Assembly (NCBI GenBank): GCA_963674975.1
Contig: OY771913.1
Location: 992,001-1,056,000, forward strand
Source: UBA4781 sp963674975
GTDB lineage: Bacteria; Chloroflexota; Anaerolineae; Anaerolineales; Anaerolineaceae
Direction: 5' to 3'
DNA: 64,000 bases
Positions 47,768-57,674 of the stretch are shown here, piece by piece. Both the position numbers and the translations under genes were made by a program. Position 1 is the stretch's first letter, and each line of letters starts with the position of its first letter. The notes below the pieces were generated by a model, which did not search any database, had not been told where the DNA came from, and saw nothing but the letters and a program-made list of their open reading frames with translations.

Positions 47768-50545
47768 TTATTTCAATTCTGCCCAATTATTCCCAAAACG
47801 CGCATCGGTGCTGAGCGGAATATCGAGGTGATAGGCATTTTCCATGATCTTCTTGACCAGATCGATCACAGCCTGCTTTTCACCCTCCGGGCATTCCAGC
47901 ACCAGTTCATCATGCACCTGGATCAGCATTTTCGCTTTTGAATTTGCTTGCTGAATCGCCGGCGCCAGATTGATCATGGCAATCTTCATGATATCTGCCG
48001 CGGTTCCTTGAACAGGAGCGTTGATGGCTTCGCGTTCTTCACGTGCTTTGATCTGTGCATTGGCAGGATGGCGCAGGTTCGGAAAATAGCGGCGCCTTCC
48101 GAGCAGGGTCTCTACATATCCTTCGCTGGCAGCCTGCTTGCGAATGGAATCAAGATAAGCTTTCACATTGGGGAAGCGCTCGAAATAGGTTTTCACAAAA
48201 TTCTCCGCTTCAGCCAGGGTAAGGTCCGTAGAACGACTCAATCCAAAAGCGCTCATCCCATAGATCAACCCAAAATTGATCGCTTTGGCATGCCGCCGCT
48301 GGTCTTTGGTCACCTCATCAACAGGAACATTGTAGATAGCGGCAGCCGTCGCAGCGTGAATATCCATCCCCTTGCGGAAAGCATCCAGCATAGCCTGATC
48401 CTGCGACATATGCGCCACCACCCGCAGTTCGATCTGCGAATAATCCACCGAGATCAGTACATTCCCTTTCTCGGCAATAAATCCCTGCCGCACTCGATGT
48501 CCCAATTCCGTGCGGGTGGGGATATTCTGCAAATTCGGATCTGAAGAAGCCAGCCTGCCCGTTACCGAACCGGTTTGGCTGAATGAGGTGTGTATCTTGT
48601 TGGTACGTGGATTCACCTGCTTGGGCAGCGCATCGAGATAAGTAGAAACAAGCTTGGAGATTTCTCTGTATTCCAGAATTAGATCAACCATCTTATGCTG
48701 TCCGCGCATCTCCTCCAAAACCGAGGCGGATGTGGAATAATGTCCTGATTTCGTCTTGTTGCTCGGGTCAGGATTTTTCAGCCCCAGATCGGTGAACAGA
48801 GCTTTTGAAAGCTGCTGGGTGGAATTGATATTGATAGGGTAACCAAGGATCTGATAGATCTCCTTTTCAATCTCCCGCATGCGGATGCTCAATTCATCGG
48901 AGAAATCTTTGAAGAATTGCCTGTCGATCGATATGCCGTTCCGTTCCATATTTATCAATACCGGCACCAGTGGCATTTCGATCTTTTCAAACACATCCCA
49001 GAGATAATTCGCCTCAAGCCTTTTTTTGAAGACCTGCATCAGTTTTAGAGGTACTTCTGCATCAGCCGCCGCATAAGCAGCCACTTTTTCAGCGGGAATA
49101 TTCGCCATCGAGAGCTGATTCTTTCCACTTCCGATCAACTCTTCAATATGCGTCATGTTAATACCCAGTTCAATATCCGCCAGCAGTTTCAATCCCAATC
49201 GATGTGAAGCGGGGTCCAGTAGCCAGGCAGCGATCATGGTATCAAAGAAAAGCGGCTTGATCGTAAAGCCGTGATTCATGAGCACAATACAATCATATTT
49301 AAGATGATGCCCTACCTTTTTCAATGCATCATTCGTAAACCAGGGGTTCAGGGAAGAACGGATCGCATCTAGAGAAAGCTGCGGTTCTCCCGTTTTATGA
49401 CCCACAGGAATATAGTAAGCAGTTCCCGGATTACAGGAAATCGAAATTCCCACCAGGTCCGCCTGCATAGGATCGATGGCAGTTGTTTCGGTGTCAAAGG
49501 AAAGATATTCGGCTTTTTCAAGAGCCTGTGTTAGCTCATCAAGCGTCTTTTCAGAATTCACCAACCTGACATCCAGATCATAGTTGGAATTGATGGTGAT
49601 ATCCACCGGTTGAGAAGACATGCTGAAAAGATCAGGCTGCGAACTGTCGCTTCCGATGGGTTCTTCCACATGAAATATCTTTTTCACGCGCTCAACACTG
49701 GAGCGGAATTCGAGTTCTTTGAACAACGCGATGATCTTATCAATATCCACTTCACTTGTGCGCGCCTGGTCAAACTTGATATGTACCGGCAGATCAGTTT
49801 TGATCTTTGCCAGATCGTAGCTGAGATAGGCGCTCTCTTTTCCTTCTTCCAGCAGGGTTTTGGTTCTGCCGGTGATCTTATCCAGATTGGCATAGATATC
49901 ATCCAGATGCGGGTATTTCTCCAGCAGCTGATCGGCAGTTTTTGGTCCAATCCCCTTAATACCCGGGATATTATCGGAAGTATCACCGATCAACGCCTTG
50001 TAATCTACCACCTGCTCAGGGAAAACGCCCAGAGACTGCTTTACATCATCCCGCATGTAATCTTTTGCATCCGACATTTTCGCCCCGCTCAAATTCACGA
50101 TAATGCGGTCGTTCACAAGCTGCAGCAGGTCGCGGTCGCCCGTAATGATCTTCACCCCAAAACCTTCTTTTACCGCCAATTTGGCAACGGAGCCCAGCAC
50201 ATCATCCGCTTCGTATCCCTCCATTTCAAGCCGCGGGATGTTGAACGTATCAACCAGCATGCGAATGCGCTCGATCTGCGGAACCAGGTCTTCCGGCATC
50301 TTTTCGCGGGTCGCCTTATATTCTTTGTACATCTCATGCCGAAAAGTTTTCCCGGTATCAAATGCAACCGCTAGAAATTCAGGATGATCTTGTTCGATGA
50401 TCCTTAAAAGAATGTTTACAAATCCATAAGTTCCTGCGGTAGGTTCCCCGGAACGGGTTCGGAAGCGGGAGCCGGCCTTCATCAAGGCAAAAAATGCTCG
50501 ATAAGCCAGTGCGTGTCCATCAAGCAAATAAATCGTTTTTGGCAT
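47768..50545 (-). CDS. polA: DNA polymerase I
   Basis: Repair polymerase of 925 residues. The 5'-3' exonuclease is N-terminal (DGHALAYRAFFALM, VAFDTGKTFRHEMYKEYKATR, KIITGDRDLLQLV). The 3'-5' exonuclease keeps its first motif (LSFDTETTAIDP), so proofreading is probably active. Polymerase motifs A (ISVDYSQIELRVVAHMS), B (RRHAKAINFGLIYGMSAFG) and C (IQVHDELVLE) are complete. GAGGG precedes ATG 50545. It is convergent with the phosphatase gene and divergent from wecC. Confidence 0.98.
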   Translation of the reverse strand: MPKTIYLLDGHALAYRAFFALMKAGSRFRTRSGEPTAGTYGFVNILLRIIEQDHPEFLAVAFDTGKTFRHEMYKEYKATREKMPEDLVPQIERIRMLVDTFNIPRLEMEGYEADDVLGSVAKLAVKEGFGVKIITGDRDLLQLVNDRIIVNLSGAKMSDAKDYMRDDVKQSLGVFPEQVVDYKALIGDTSDNIPGIKGIGPKTADQLLEKYPHLDDIYANLDKITGRTKTLLEEGKESAYLSYDLAKIKTDLPVHIKFDQARTSEVDIDKIIALFKELEFRSSVERVKKIFHVEEPIGSDSSQPDLFSMSSQPVDITINSNYDLDVRLVNSEKTLDELTQALEKAEYLSFDTETTAIDPMQADLVGISISCNPGTAYYIPVGHKTGEPQLSLDAIRSSLNPWFTNDALKKVGHHLKYDCIVLMNHGFTIKPLFFDTMIAAWLLDPASHRLGLKLLADIELGINMTHIEELIGSGKNQLSMANIPAEKVAAYAAADAEVPLKLMQVFKKRLEANYLWDVFEKIEMPLVPVLINMERNGISIDRQFFKDFSDELSIRMREIEKEIYQILGYPININSTQQLSKALFTDLGLKNPDPSNKTKSGHYSTSASVLEEMRGQHKMVDLILEYREISKLVSTYLDALPKQVNPRTNKIHTSFSQTGSVTGRLASSDPNLQNIPTRTELGHRVRQGFIAEKGNVLISVDYSQIELRVVAHMSQDQAMLDAFRKGMDIHAATAAAIYNVPVDEVTKDQRRHAKAINFGLIYGMSAFGLSRSTDLTLAEAENFVKTYFERFPNVKAYLDSIRKQAASEGYVETLLGRRRYFPNLRHPANAQIKAREEREAINAPVQGTAADIMKIAMINLAPAIQQANSKAKMLIQVHDELVLECPEGEKQAVIDLVKKIMENAYHLDIPLSTDARFGNNWAELK

Positions 50546-50670
50546 AATCCCTCTTTTCTGAGATTAAAGAAGTTTATCATGCCAGAAATGCCTTTTCAAT
50601 GATTTCCACCCCGGCTGGATTTTTTGAATTATGGGATAATATGGACAATGTATGCATTGAGGAGTTTCTG

Positions 50671-51942
50671 TTGAAATATCAAAAAATCTGTGTACTTGGA
50701 ATGGGGTATATCGGACTGCCAACCGCCTGCACCTTTGCCACACACGGCATACAGGTAGCCGGCGTTGATATCAATGAAGAGATCGTGCATGGACTGCAGA
50801 ACGGACATTTACATATTTACGAACCCGGTCTGCGTTCTCTGGTGAAATCTGCCATTGATTCAGGGAATCTCTCGATCAGCGACAAACCGGAACCGGCTGA
50901 TGTCTTTATCATTGCCGTGCCCACACCCATCACCAAAGAGAAGAACGCAGATCTGGAAGCCGTGAAATCCGCGGCACATTCCATCATTCCTCATCTGCAA
51001 GAGGGAAATCTGGTGATCCTTGAATCCACTTCCCCGCCCTGCACCACCTCTGATATCGTGGCGCCCATCCTTGAAAAGAGCGGGCTGAAAGCCGGAAAAG
51101 ATTTCAAGCTGGCTTACTCTCCCGAACGCGTACTACCGGGAAAGATCCTGGAAGAGATCATCCAGAACACACGTGTAATCGGCGGTATCGATGACGCGTC
51201 TGCAGCTGCCGGTAAAGAACTGTACAGCCTGTTTGTGAAAGGTGATATTCTCCTTACCAATTCCACCACCGCTGAGATGGTGAAGTTGATGGAAAACACC
51301 TACCGCGATATTAATATTGCGATCGCCAATGAATTCGGTCACCTGGCAGATCGTTTTGGAGTAGATGCCTGGGAAGCGATCCATATCGCCAACCGCCACC
51401 CGCGGGTCAATATTCTCAACCCCGGACCGGGCGTGGGCGGACACTGCATCAGCGTAGATCCCTGGTTTCTGGTAGAAGCTGCACCGGATGCATCTCCCCT
51501 GGTGCATACCGCGCGCGAAGTGAATGACAGCCAGCCACATTACGTGGTGGAAATGATCGAAAAGAAACTGGGAACTCTTGCCAACCGCAAGATCACTGTT
51601 CTGGGGCTTTCTTATAAAGCCAACATCGATGATCTACGTGAATCACCCGCTATTGAGATCGCGGAACTGCTGCAGGAAGAGAATGCGGTGGTCACAGTTT
51701 TCGAACCGTATAAACCAGATGGATTCCACGGCAATGCAAAGGCGGCTGCTTCCATCGAAGAAGCGCTGCAGGATTGTGAGATTATTCTGCTGCTGGTAGC
51801 ACACCAGCAGTTTAAAGATTTTATTCCCGCGGATATTGCGGGCATGACCAAAGCACGCATCGCTATTGATATGTGCGGCGGATGGCAGCGAGAAAACTGG
51901 GAAAAAGTCGGCTTTACTTTCTACAAGTTAGGACAACCCTGA
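50671..51942 (+). CDS. wecC: UDP-N-acetyl-D-mannosaminuronate dehydrogenase
   Basis: NAD-dependent dehydrogenase of 423 residues that oxidises UDP-ManNAc to UDP-ManNAcA. The nucleotide fold starts ICVLGMGYIGLPTA. The catalytic Cys is in GVGGHCISVDPWFL. The UDP-binding C-terminal domain starts near ITVLGLSYKANIDDLRESPA. I start at TTG 50671, six bases after GAGGAG; ATG codons further upstream lack a ribosome site and would give an extension unlike the family. wecB follows 18 bases later, giving the full UDP-GlcNAc to UDP-ManNAcA route. Confidence 0.93.
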   Translation: MKYQKICVLGMGYIGLPTACTFATHGIQVAGVDINEEIVHGLQNGHLHIYEPGLRSLVKSAIDSGNLSISDKPEPADVFIIAVPTPITKEKNADLEAVKSAAHSIIPHLQEGNLVILESTSPPCTTSDIVAPILEKSGLKAGKDFKLAYSPERVLPGKILEEIIQNTRVIGGIDDASAAAGKELYSLFVKGDILLTNSTTAEMVKLMENTYRDINIAIANEFGHLADRFGVDAWEAIHIANRHPRVNILNPGPGVGGHCISVDPWFLVEAAPDASPLVHTAREVNDSQPHYVVEMIEKKLGTLANRKITVLGLSYKANIDDLRESPAIEIAELLQEENAVVTVFEPYKPDGFHGNAKAAASIEEALQDCEIILLLVAHQQFKDFIPADIAGMTKARIAIDMCGGWQRENWEKVGFTFYKLGQP

Positions 51943-51960
51943 AAAAGCTATAATAAATCT

Positions 51961-53100
51961 ATGCAGAGAAAAAAAATTAGAGTACTTTCTATTTTTGGAA
52001 CCCGCCCCGAAGCCGTGAAAATGGCTCCGGTGGTTCAGGAGTTGGAAAATAAACCGGGCATTGAATCCATGGTATGCGTTACCGCGCAGCACCGCGAGAT
52101 GCTCGATCAGGTGCTGGACCTGTTCCATATTACCCCCCAGATCGATCTGGACCTGATGCGCCCCAACCAAACCCTGGCTGAACTCACCGCCAACATTTTT
52201 AAGAACCTTGATCCGGTTCTTGAAAAAATAGCCCCTGATTGGATCCTGGTTCAAGGAGACACCACAACCGTCATGGCAGCCGCATTGAACGCATTTTACA
52301 GGCGCATTCGTATTGGGCATGTTGAAGCAGGGCTGCGCACTCATGATAAATGGGCTCCTTTTCCGGAAGAGATCAATCGCAGAATTGCCGGGGTTGTGGC
52401 TGACCTGCATTTCGCTCCGACCACTTTCAGCAAAAAAAACCTACTGAATGAAGGAGTTCCGGAACGCATTATCAAGGTGGTCGGCAACACGGTCATCGAT
52501 GCCCTGCGTCAGATCATCAATGAACCGATCCCCTCCAAAATTCATGGCTTTCTGGAAAAGAAAGATATTCTCAATAAAAAGAAACAGCTCATCGTTATCA
52601 CCGCCCACCGTCGTGAGAATTTCGGGGAACCCATCCGGGATATTTGCAGAGCGATCAAGACCATCGCCGCAGAACACGCAGATTCCATCGAGCTGGTCTA
52701 TCCGGTTCATTTGAATCCAAACATCCAGGAACCCGTCCATGAACTGCTGGATGGCATTCCCAATGTAACCCTTCTACAGCCCATCGAATATCTCCCCCTC
52801 ATCCATCTAATGAAAAACGCAAAACTGGTACTGACCGATTCGGGCGGGATCCAGGAAGAAGCCACCGGGCTGGGATTGCCCACACTGGTACTGAGGGAAG
52901 TCACCGAACGCCCCGAAGGCGTGGAAGCAGGGGTTTTGAAGCTGGTTGGTACAAACACCAATACTATCGTCAAAGAGACCGATCTGCTGCTCAGCGATCC
53001 CAGGCATTATGATGCCATGGCACACGCAGCCAATCCTTTTGGAGATGGTCACGCCGCAGAACGGATCGTCGATGAAATTCTCAACTATTCCCTGGATTGA
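51961..53100 (+). CDS. wecB: UDP-N-acetylglucosamine 2-epimerase (non-hydrolysing)
   Basis: Epimerase of 379 residues that interconverts UDP-GlcNAc and UDP-ManNAc. GT-B fold blocks are complete: FGTRPEAVKMAPVV, VTAQHREMLDQVL, VQGDTTTVMAAAL, GHVEAGLRTHD, EEINRRIAGVVADLHFAPT and LTDSGGIQEEATGLGLP. It provides the substrate for WecC and starts 18 bases after it. The next gene, a glycosyltransferase, starts after only three bases. Together they probably make a cell-surface polymer. Confidence 0.97.
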   Translation: MQRKKIRVLSIFGTRPEAVKMAPVVQELENKPGIESMVCVTAQHREMLDQVLDLFHITPQIDLDLMRPNQTLAELTANIFKNLDPVLEKIAPDWILVQGDTTTVMAAALNAFYRRIRIGHVEAGLRTHDKWAPFPEEINRRIAGVVADLHFAPTTFSKKNLLNEGVPERIIKVVGNTVIDALRQIINEPIPSKIHGFLEKKDILNKKKQLIVITAHRRENFGEPIRDICRAIKTIAAEHADSIELVYPVHLNPNIQEPVHELLDGIPNVTLLQPIEYLPLIHLMKNAKLVLTDSGGIQEEATGLGLPTLVLREVTERPEGVEAGVLKLVGTNTNTIVKETDLLLSDPRHYDAMAHAANPFGDGHAAERIVDEILNYSLD

Positions 53101-53103
53101 TTG

Positions 53104-54126
53104 ATGGCAGCTGGAAGCATTTGCTTATTCCCCCGCTTGGATCACACAGGAGGTCCTTCCTCATTCCAGAAGAAATTAACCACCTGTTTAAACCAGCAAG
53201 GGATTGAAGTTCACTTTGAACTTGAACGCGGTGGTACGGCAGCTGTCCTGGTGGTTGGCGGGAGCAGCCGTTTACTGCAGCTTTCTAATGCAAAAAAGAG
53301 GGGTATCCGCATCGTGCAGCGTCTGGATGGGATGAACTGGCTGCATAAAAAGACATATACCGGCATCAAGCACTATTTACGTGCTGAATGGAACAACCGC
53401 ATCCTCTCCACCATCCGCAAGAACTACACCGATGCGATCGTATACCAGAGCGACTTCACGCGAACATGGTGGAACAGAGTATATGGGAAAGTGCCCATTG
53501 AAGATACCGTGATCCACAACGGTGTAGACCTGGAGTTATTTACCCCGAAAGGAAAAGGCAAACCACCAGACGATATGATCCGCATCATGGTCACCGAAGG
53601 CAGTTTCTACGGCGGGCATGAACGCGATCTATTCAACGCGGTGGGTTTTGCTAAAGGTATGGCTGAGATCAGCAGCAAGCGCGTGGAATTGGTGATCGCA
53701 AGTAGAGCACCCAAAGACATGCTGGCAAAACTCCCCAAATACACAAACCTGGATATCCGCTGGTTGGGGATCGTACCATTGAGCGATATTCCTGAACTGA
53801 ATCGCAGCGCCCATATGTTTTACCCGGCAGAGATCAATGCTGCTTGCCCAAATACGGTCATGGAAGCCATGGCGTGCGGTCTACCGGTCATCAGTTTTGC
53901 CACAGGATCCCTGCCTGAATTGGTAAAGGGAAACGCAGGGCGGATCGTGCCTTATGGAGCAGATTACTGGAACCTCGAAGCCCCCAATTTTGCACCGCTC
54001 TGTGAAGCAGGTATGGAAATATATGAACAGCAATCAAAATTCCGTTCTGCTGCCAGAAAACATGCAGAATCCGCTTTCGATATGCATCTGATGACGGAAA
54101 AATATCTTAAAATGCTGATCCCCTGA
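53104..54126 (+). CDS. GT4-like glycosyltransferase
   Basis: Glycosyltransferase of 340 residues with GT-B fold. The N-terminal part has the acceptor-side glycine turn LDHTGGPSSFQKKL; VIHNGVDLELFTPKGK marks the linker. The donor-binding end ACPNTVMEAMACGLPVISFATGSLPELV carries the E-x7-E pattern. There is no signal peptide. The ATG lies three bases after the wecB stop, so translation is coupled. It may transfer the ManNAc or ManNAcA made by WecB/WecC, but this is only context. Confidence 0.9.
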   Translation: MAAGSICLFPRLDHTGGPSSFQKKLTTCLNQQGIEVHFELERGGTAAVLVVGGSSRLLQLSNAKKRGIRIVQRLDGMNWLHKKTYTGIKHYLRAEWNNRILSTIRKNYTDAIVYQSDFTRTWWNRVYGKVPIEDTVIHNGVDLELFTPKGKGKPPDDMIRIMVTEGSFYGGHERDLFNAVGFAKGMAEISSKRVELVIASRAPKDMLAKLPKYTNLDIRWLGIVPLSDIPELNRSAHMFYPAEINAACPNTVMEAMACGLPVISFATGSLPELVKGNAGRIVPYGADYWNLEAPNFAPLCEAGMEIYEQQSKFRSAARKHAESAFDMHLMTEKYLKMLIP

Positions 54127-54127
54127 T

Positions 54128-54670
54128 CTATTTACAATTGAAAGGCAGCATGCGCGATTTTCCCAGATCGATCTCCCAGGGATAAATGATATAGGCATCC
54201 GTGACAGCCGCATAGTAATCGGGTCGCTCGTTGCCGAAAAGATTGCGATGCGGATTGAAATGCAGCACACACGTATAAGGAATACCGTAAGCACCTTTTA
54301 CCCGGTTTTTTACCACACTGATCGTCCTGCCTGACCCCCACACATCATCCATAATAAGAATTCGTTTTTCGCACATCAATGATGATTCTGGAAATTGAAG
54401 AAACTGTGGTAAAGCCAGAAACTTATGCTGCATATCACTGCTTCCGTCTTTTGCCTCGGCAGGAAAATCTACCGAAGCGGTCAGGATTTCCTCGATATCC
54501 AGTGCTTCTGCGATCAACCCGCCTGGAATGATCCCTCCACGCGTGATGATCAGCATGGCATCGAAAATGACATCAAATTGAGGGACAAGATGGTCTATTA
54601 ATAAATCAATATCATTCCAGGTCAGTACTTCTTGACGCATGATTTCCATTCCAGCAGCGAGATAATTCAT
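54128..54670 (-). CDS. Phosphoribosyltransferase (PRT type I)
   Basis: Protein of 180 residues with the PRPP loop RILIMDDVWGSGRTI, the typical acidic pair before a Gly-rich loop, and an upstream PPi loop ITRGGIIPGGLIAEAL. The hood region is too divergent to fix the base. Size fits xanthine or hypoxanthine phosphoribosyltransferases. Start is uncertain: the first ATG has no clear ribosome site, and Met codons at residues 8 and 11 are alternatives. It converges with the glycosyltransferase gene and is divergent from the phosphatase gene. Confidence 0.85.
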   Translation of the reverse strand: MNYLAAGMEIMRQEVLTWNDIDLLIDHLVPQFDVIFDAMLIITRGGIIPGGLIAEALDIEEILTASVDFPAEAKDGSSDMQHKFLALPQFLQFPESSLMCEKRILIMDDVWGSGRTISVVKNRVKGAYGIPYTCVLHFNPHRNLFGNERPDYYAAVTDAYIIYPWEIDLGKSRMLPFNCK

Positions 54671-54733
54671 TATATCAACAATCGACGCTGCAGAAAATCA
54701 AAGCCTGGGGTATAGTTATGCACAATACATTGC

Positions 54734-56047
54734 TTGAGGAAGGACAGCACTCTCTTGATTGACCTCAGTATAAAGAACCTGCAGCGTATTCAAGAACAGA
54801 AAATTCAGGGGTTGGAAGGACTGCCCATTGAAATTTTTCCGTTTTATCAGGGCTTGAGTTTGGCAAACATTCCTGCCAGCATCTGTGAATGGTTTCAAAT
54901 CCCTTCCCCACAAAGCACAACCCTGGATATATCCCAACCACCCATCGCATTGAACAATATTAAGAACATCATTTTTCTGGTGATCGATGGACTGCCATTC
55001 AAACAGATGCAGATATGGCTTGAAAAGGGACTGCAAAGAAAAGACCTTCATTCCAACTGGAAACATATTGAAGAACTGGGGCTATTTTCTCCCCTGACCA
55101 GTGTTGTGCCAAGCACAACTGCCAACGCACTCACCTGCCTGTGGACGGGAAAGCTGCCGGTAGAACATGGAATGATCGGCTACGAGTTGTACCTCAAGGA
55201 ACTCGATATCATCATGAACATGATCCTGCGAACTCAGGTCTATCCTATTCCCGGAAATGATAGCGAGGCAGATCCTCGAGAGTCCGGTTCTTTTCTCCCG
55301 GTTCCCACTCTGGGAGATCATTTTTTAAAACACGGCATCCAGCCCTACGCTTTTCAGCACGAATCCATCTGTGATTCAGGATTATCTCGAATACTGTTCC
55401 CTGATGTGCAGAAGATACCTTTTACATCTCCGCAAGATATGTGGCAAAAAACCCTTGAGCTTCTAGAAACACAAACATCCAAACGCAAATATATTTATCT
55501 CTACTGGAGCGATATCGACACACTCTCTCACCGTAATGGTCCTGACAGCCGGAAGACCCGCCACGCCTGGTACTGGTTCAGCCATTTATTGGAAAAATTC
55601 TTGAGCGATAGAATACGCTCGATGAAAAATGATACTCTGCTGATAATAACTTCAGATCACGGGCAAATTTCCACCCAGATCCGACCTTTATTCGATGTCC
55701 GCAGCGATCAGGAATTTATGGGTTGTCTGGATATTCCTCCCAGCGGAGAGAGCCGCTTTCCTTATCTATTCGTCAAAGCGGAAAAAACAGGCGCATTTCA
55801 AAAGCACATTTCTCAACGATGGGATGGTGATTTTGTTTTGGTCCCTTCCGCCGATATTGCCGCATCAGGCATTTTCGGAAAAAAGGAAATGAACGCAACG
55901 GTACGAAGCCGCATCGGCACTCACGCTGCTTTCCCGAAAGGGAACGCCTACTGGTGGTGGGCAAATAAAGAAAATTCCCTCATGGGAAGACACGGCGGTT
56001 TATCCTCTCAGGAAATGATCACTCCCCTGTTCATCCTGCCGATATAA
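54734..56047 (+). CDS. Alkaline phosphatase superfamily protein (phosphodiesterase/pyrophosphatase type)
   Basis: Metal-dependent hydrolase of about 437 residues. The first metal Asp is in IIFLVIDGLPF, the nucleophile Thr in VVPSTTANALTCLWTG, and the later ligands are in YWSDIDTLSHRNGP and LLIITSDHGQIS. This fits type I phosphodiesterase/nucleotide pyrophosphatases or phosphoglycerate-mutase-like relatives. There is no signal peptide. The start is uncertain: only TTG codons (54734, or 54755 with AGGAAGG upstream) precede the conserved part. A strong terminator follows. Confidence 0.85.
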   Translation: MRKDSTLLIDLSIKNLQRIQEQKIQGLEGLPIEIFPFYQGLSLANIPASICEWFQIPSPQSTTLDISQPPIALNNIKNIIFLVIDGLPFKQMQIWLEKGLQRKDLHSNWKHIEELGLFSPLTSVVPSTTANALTCLWTGKLPVEHGMIGYELYLKELDIIMNMILRTQVYPIPGNDSEADPRESGSFLPVPTLGDHFLKHGIQPYAFQHESICDSGLSRILFPDVQKIPFTSPQDMWQKTLELLETQTSKRKYIYLYWSDIDTLSHRNGPDSRKTRHAWYWFSHLLEKFLSDRIRSMKNDTLLIITSDHGQISTQIRPLFDVRSDQEFMGCLDIPPSGESRFPYLFVKAEKTGAFQKHISQRWDGDFVLVPSADIAASGIFGKKEMNATVRSRIGTHAAFPKGNAYWWWANKENSLMGRHGGLSSQEMITPLFILPI

Positions 56048-56081
56048 AAGAACCCGCTCGGATTTGAGCGGGTTCTTTTTT
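56047..56081. terminator. Bidirectional terminator
   Basis: AGAACCCGCTC (56049-56059) pairs with GAGCGGGTTCT (56066-56076) around GGATTT and is followed by five T residues. A residues before the stem let it also end the leftward gene stopping at 56093. Confidence 0.92.
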
Positions 56082-56092
56082 AACCATACTAA

Positions 56093-57466
56093 TTATTTTT
56101 TCTTCTCAACATTCGTGCAGGCAATGAACAACGCACCCGTACCGTACAGGCTTGCGGCGAGGCTGATCAGCCAGCCGATATATGGAATTGCACTCAAGAT
56201 CACATAGAAGAGAGAACCAACCAGAAGATCGATCCAGCGATTCTGTGTCTTTGTCTTGAAGACATCGTTCATCAACCAGGAACCCATGATGTATGCGGCT
56301 ACTACTTTGCTGAGTGTGAAGACCACCAGGAAGAACAGGGCAAAAGCCAGCGCGATCGCCAATCCCAGCACTCCGTACCAGGTGAAAAGCAGCCCTCCAA
56401 GAGATACTACTCCGACCAGAATACCCAGAAGTATGAATGTTACGGGGATCAGGAAGAGAGCCATAAAGCCGACCAGAATTGCGACAAAGCCCCAACCAAA
56501 CGCTTTTCCGGGGAATGCCATCCCTTTTTCCTTAACAATGGCTACCTGTTTCTTCAACAGCCAGAATGACAGCGCACCCAGAACAAAGATCGTGATGAGA
56601 CTGCTGAACGTGCCGACAAGCCGGAATTGAGTCATACCATCCTTCATCCAGGTACGGCTGATGTAATTACGCGATGTGCTTTGCTGTGTAATATTCACCC
56701 TTTCGAAATTAACTGTACCTTCTACATACTTTTCAAGCTGCGAATCGACATTCTCCAGCGAGTAATATGTGAGATCGTTGCCAACAGATGCACCCGTGTA
56801 GAAGCGAATACCAGAAGAGAGGTGCTCTGCTACGTAGGGGGTCCATGAAGAATAAGCAGATATATCATCCTGCTCATTGCTTGTGTGGATCGCCGCATTT
56901 CTGCTGATGCTTCCGCGCAGTTCAAAAGCTGACACACCAACATTCAGATCGCGGGCAACCGAACCGCTCATGATGATCTGCCGCGCGCCGCCATACATAT
57001 CCATTCCAATGGAAGCACCCTTTGCGATATTCCCTTCATATCCGGCGAAGTACAGGTTTCTTCCTATCGACGCATTTTCAGGAAGGATGATCGCTGCTCC
57101 TGCGCCTGCCATAGAGCCTGATACCGTGCCATCCATCTCAACGTTTTCTGCAAAGGCAAAGAGATTCCCACTGATTGAAGCCGTACTGCTTATTTCGATC
57201 GTCTGAGCAAACAAAAAGGCGTCACCGGTCACAGTCCCATTGATAGTAATTGTTTGACAGGTCGCAACCAGATTTCCATCAACGGTTCCATCCATCGTGC
57301 ATTGATCCGATGATAAGAACACATCATCTTCGATCACTTCATCAGAATCCACAGTTCCATCTTGGCTGAAATCTGCAGCGTATACTGCCCCTGCAGGCAG
57401 TAAGGTTATTAAACAAACAGCCAGAATAATACCAATCCACTTACTTTTCGAAAATCTTTTATTCAT
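56093..57466 (-). CDS. Exported bactofilin-like protein with C-terminal membrane domain
   Basis: Protein of 457 residues with signal peptide (IILAVCLITLLPAGAVYA). Residues about 35-215 form short repeated strands (DGTVDGNLVATCQTITINGT, GTVTGDAFLFAQTIEI, GTVSGSMAGAGAAII) of the polymer-forming/bactofilin beta-helix kind. After a spacer, about four membrane helices occupy residues 290-450. Classical bactofilins are small and cytosolic. Here the beta-helix should be outside and anchored at its C-terminus. It may give shape or protect the cell surface. Confidence 0.82.
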   Translation of the reverse strand: MNKRFSKSKWIGIILAVCLITLLPAGAVYAADFSQDGTVDSDEVIEDDVFLSSDQCTMDGTVDGNLVATCQTITINGTVTGDAFLFAQTIEISSTASISGNLFAFAENVEMDGTVSGSMAGAGAAIILPENASIGRNLYFAGYEGNIAKGASIGMDMYGGARQIIMSGSVARDLNVGVSAFELRGSISRNAAIHTSNEQDDISAYSSWTPYVAEHLSSGIRFYTGASVGNDLTYYSLENVDSQLEKYVEGTVNFERVNITQQSTSRNYISRTWMKDGMTQFRLVGTFSSLITIFVLGALSFWLLKKQVAIVKEKGMAFPGKAFGWGFVAILVGFMALFLIPVTFILLGILVGVVSLGGLLFTWYGVLGLAIALAFALFFLVVFTLSKVVAAYIMGSWLMNDVFKTKTQNRWIDLLVGSLFYVILSAIPYIGWLISLAASLYGTGALFIACTNVEKKK

Positions 57467-57674
57467 TTTTTCTCCTCATTAGTATTCATTCCATATACGA
57501 AGAATAAAAAAATTGGTTTTCTTGTAAAGATAACTAATTTTCATGTGGGCTAATAATTCTCTCTGCGGTCAAGATAACACTCCCTCTAAATGACGAATTG
57601 ATAAGAGAAATGCCTTTGGAAAGTTGCTGTCAACTCACCCTGCGATCAGCCTTTTCAATAACCCCACTTCACAT

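Noticed and set aside
49610..50374. Long open frame (254 codons) antisense to polA
   Set aside because: No ribosome site or recognisable domain; polA on the other strand has complete motifs throughout.
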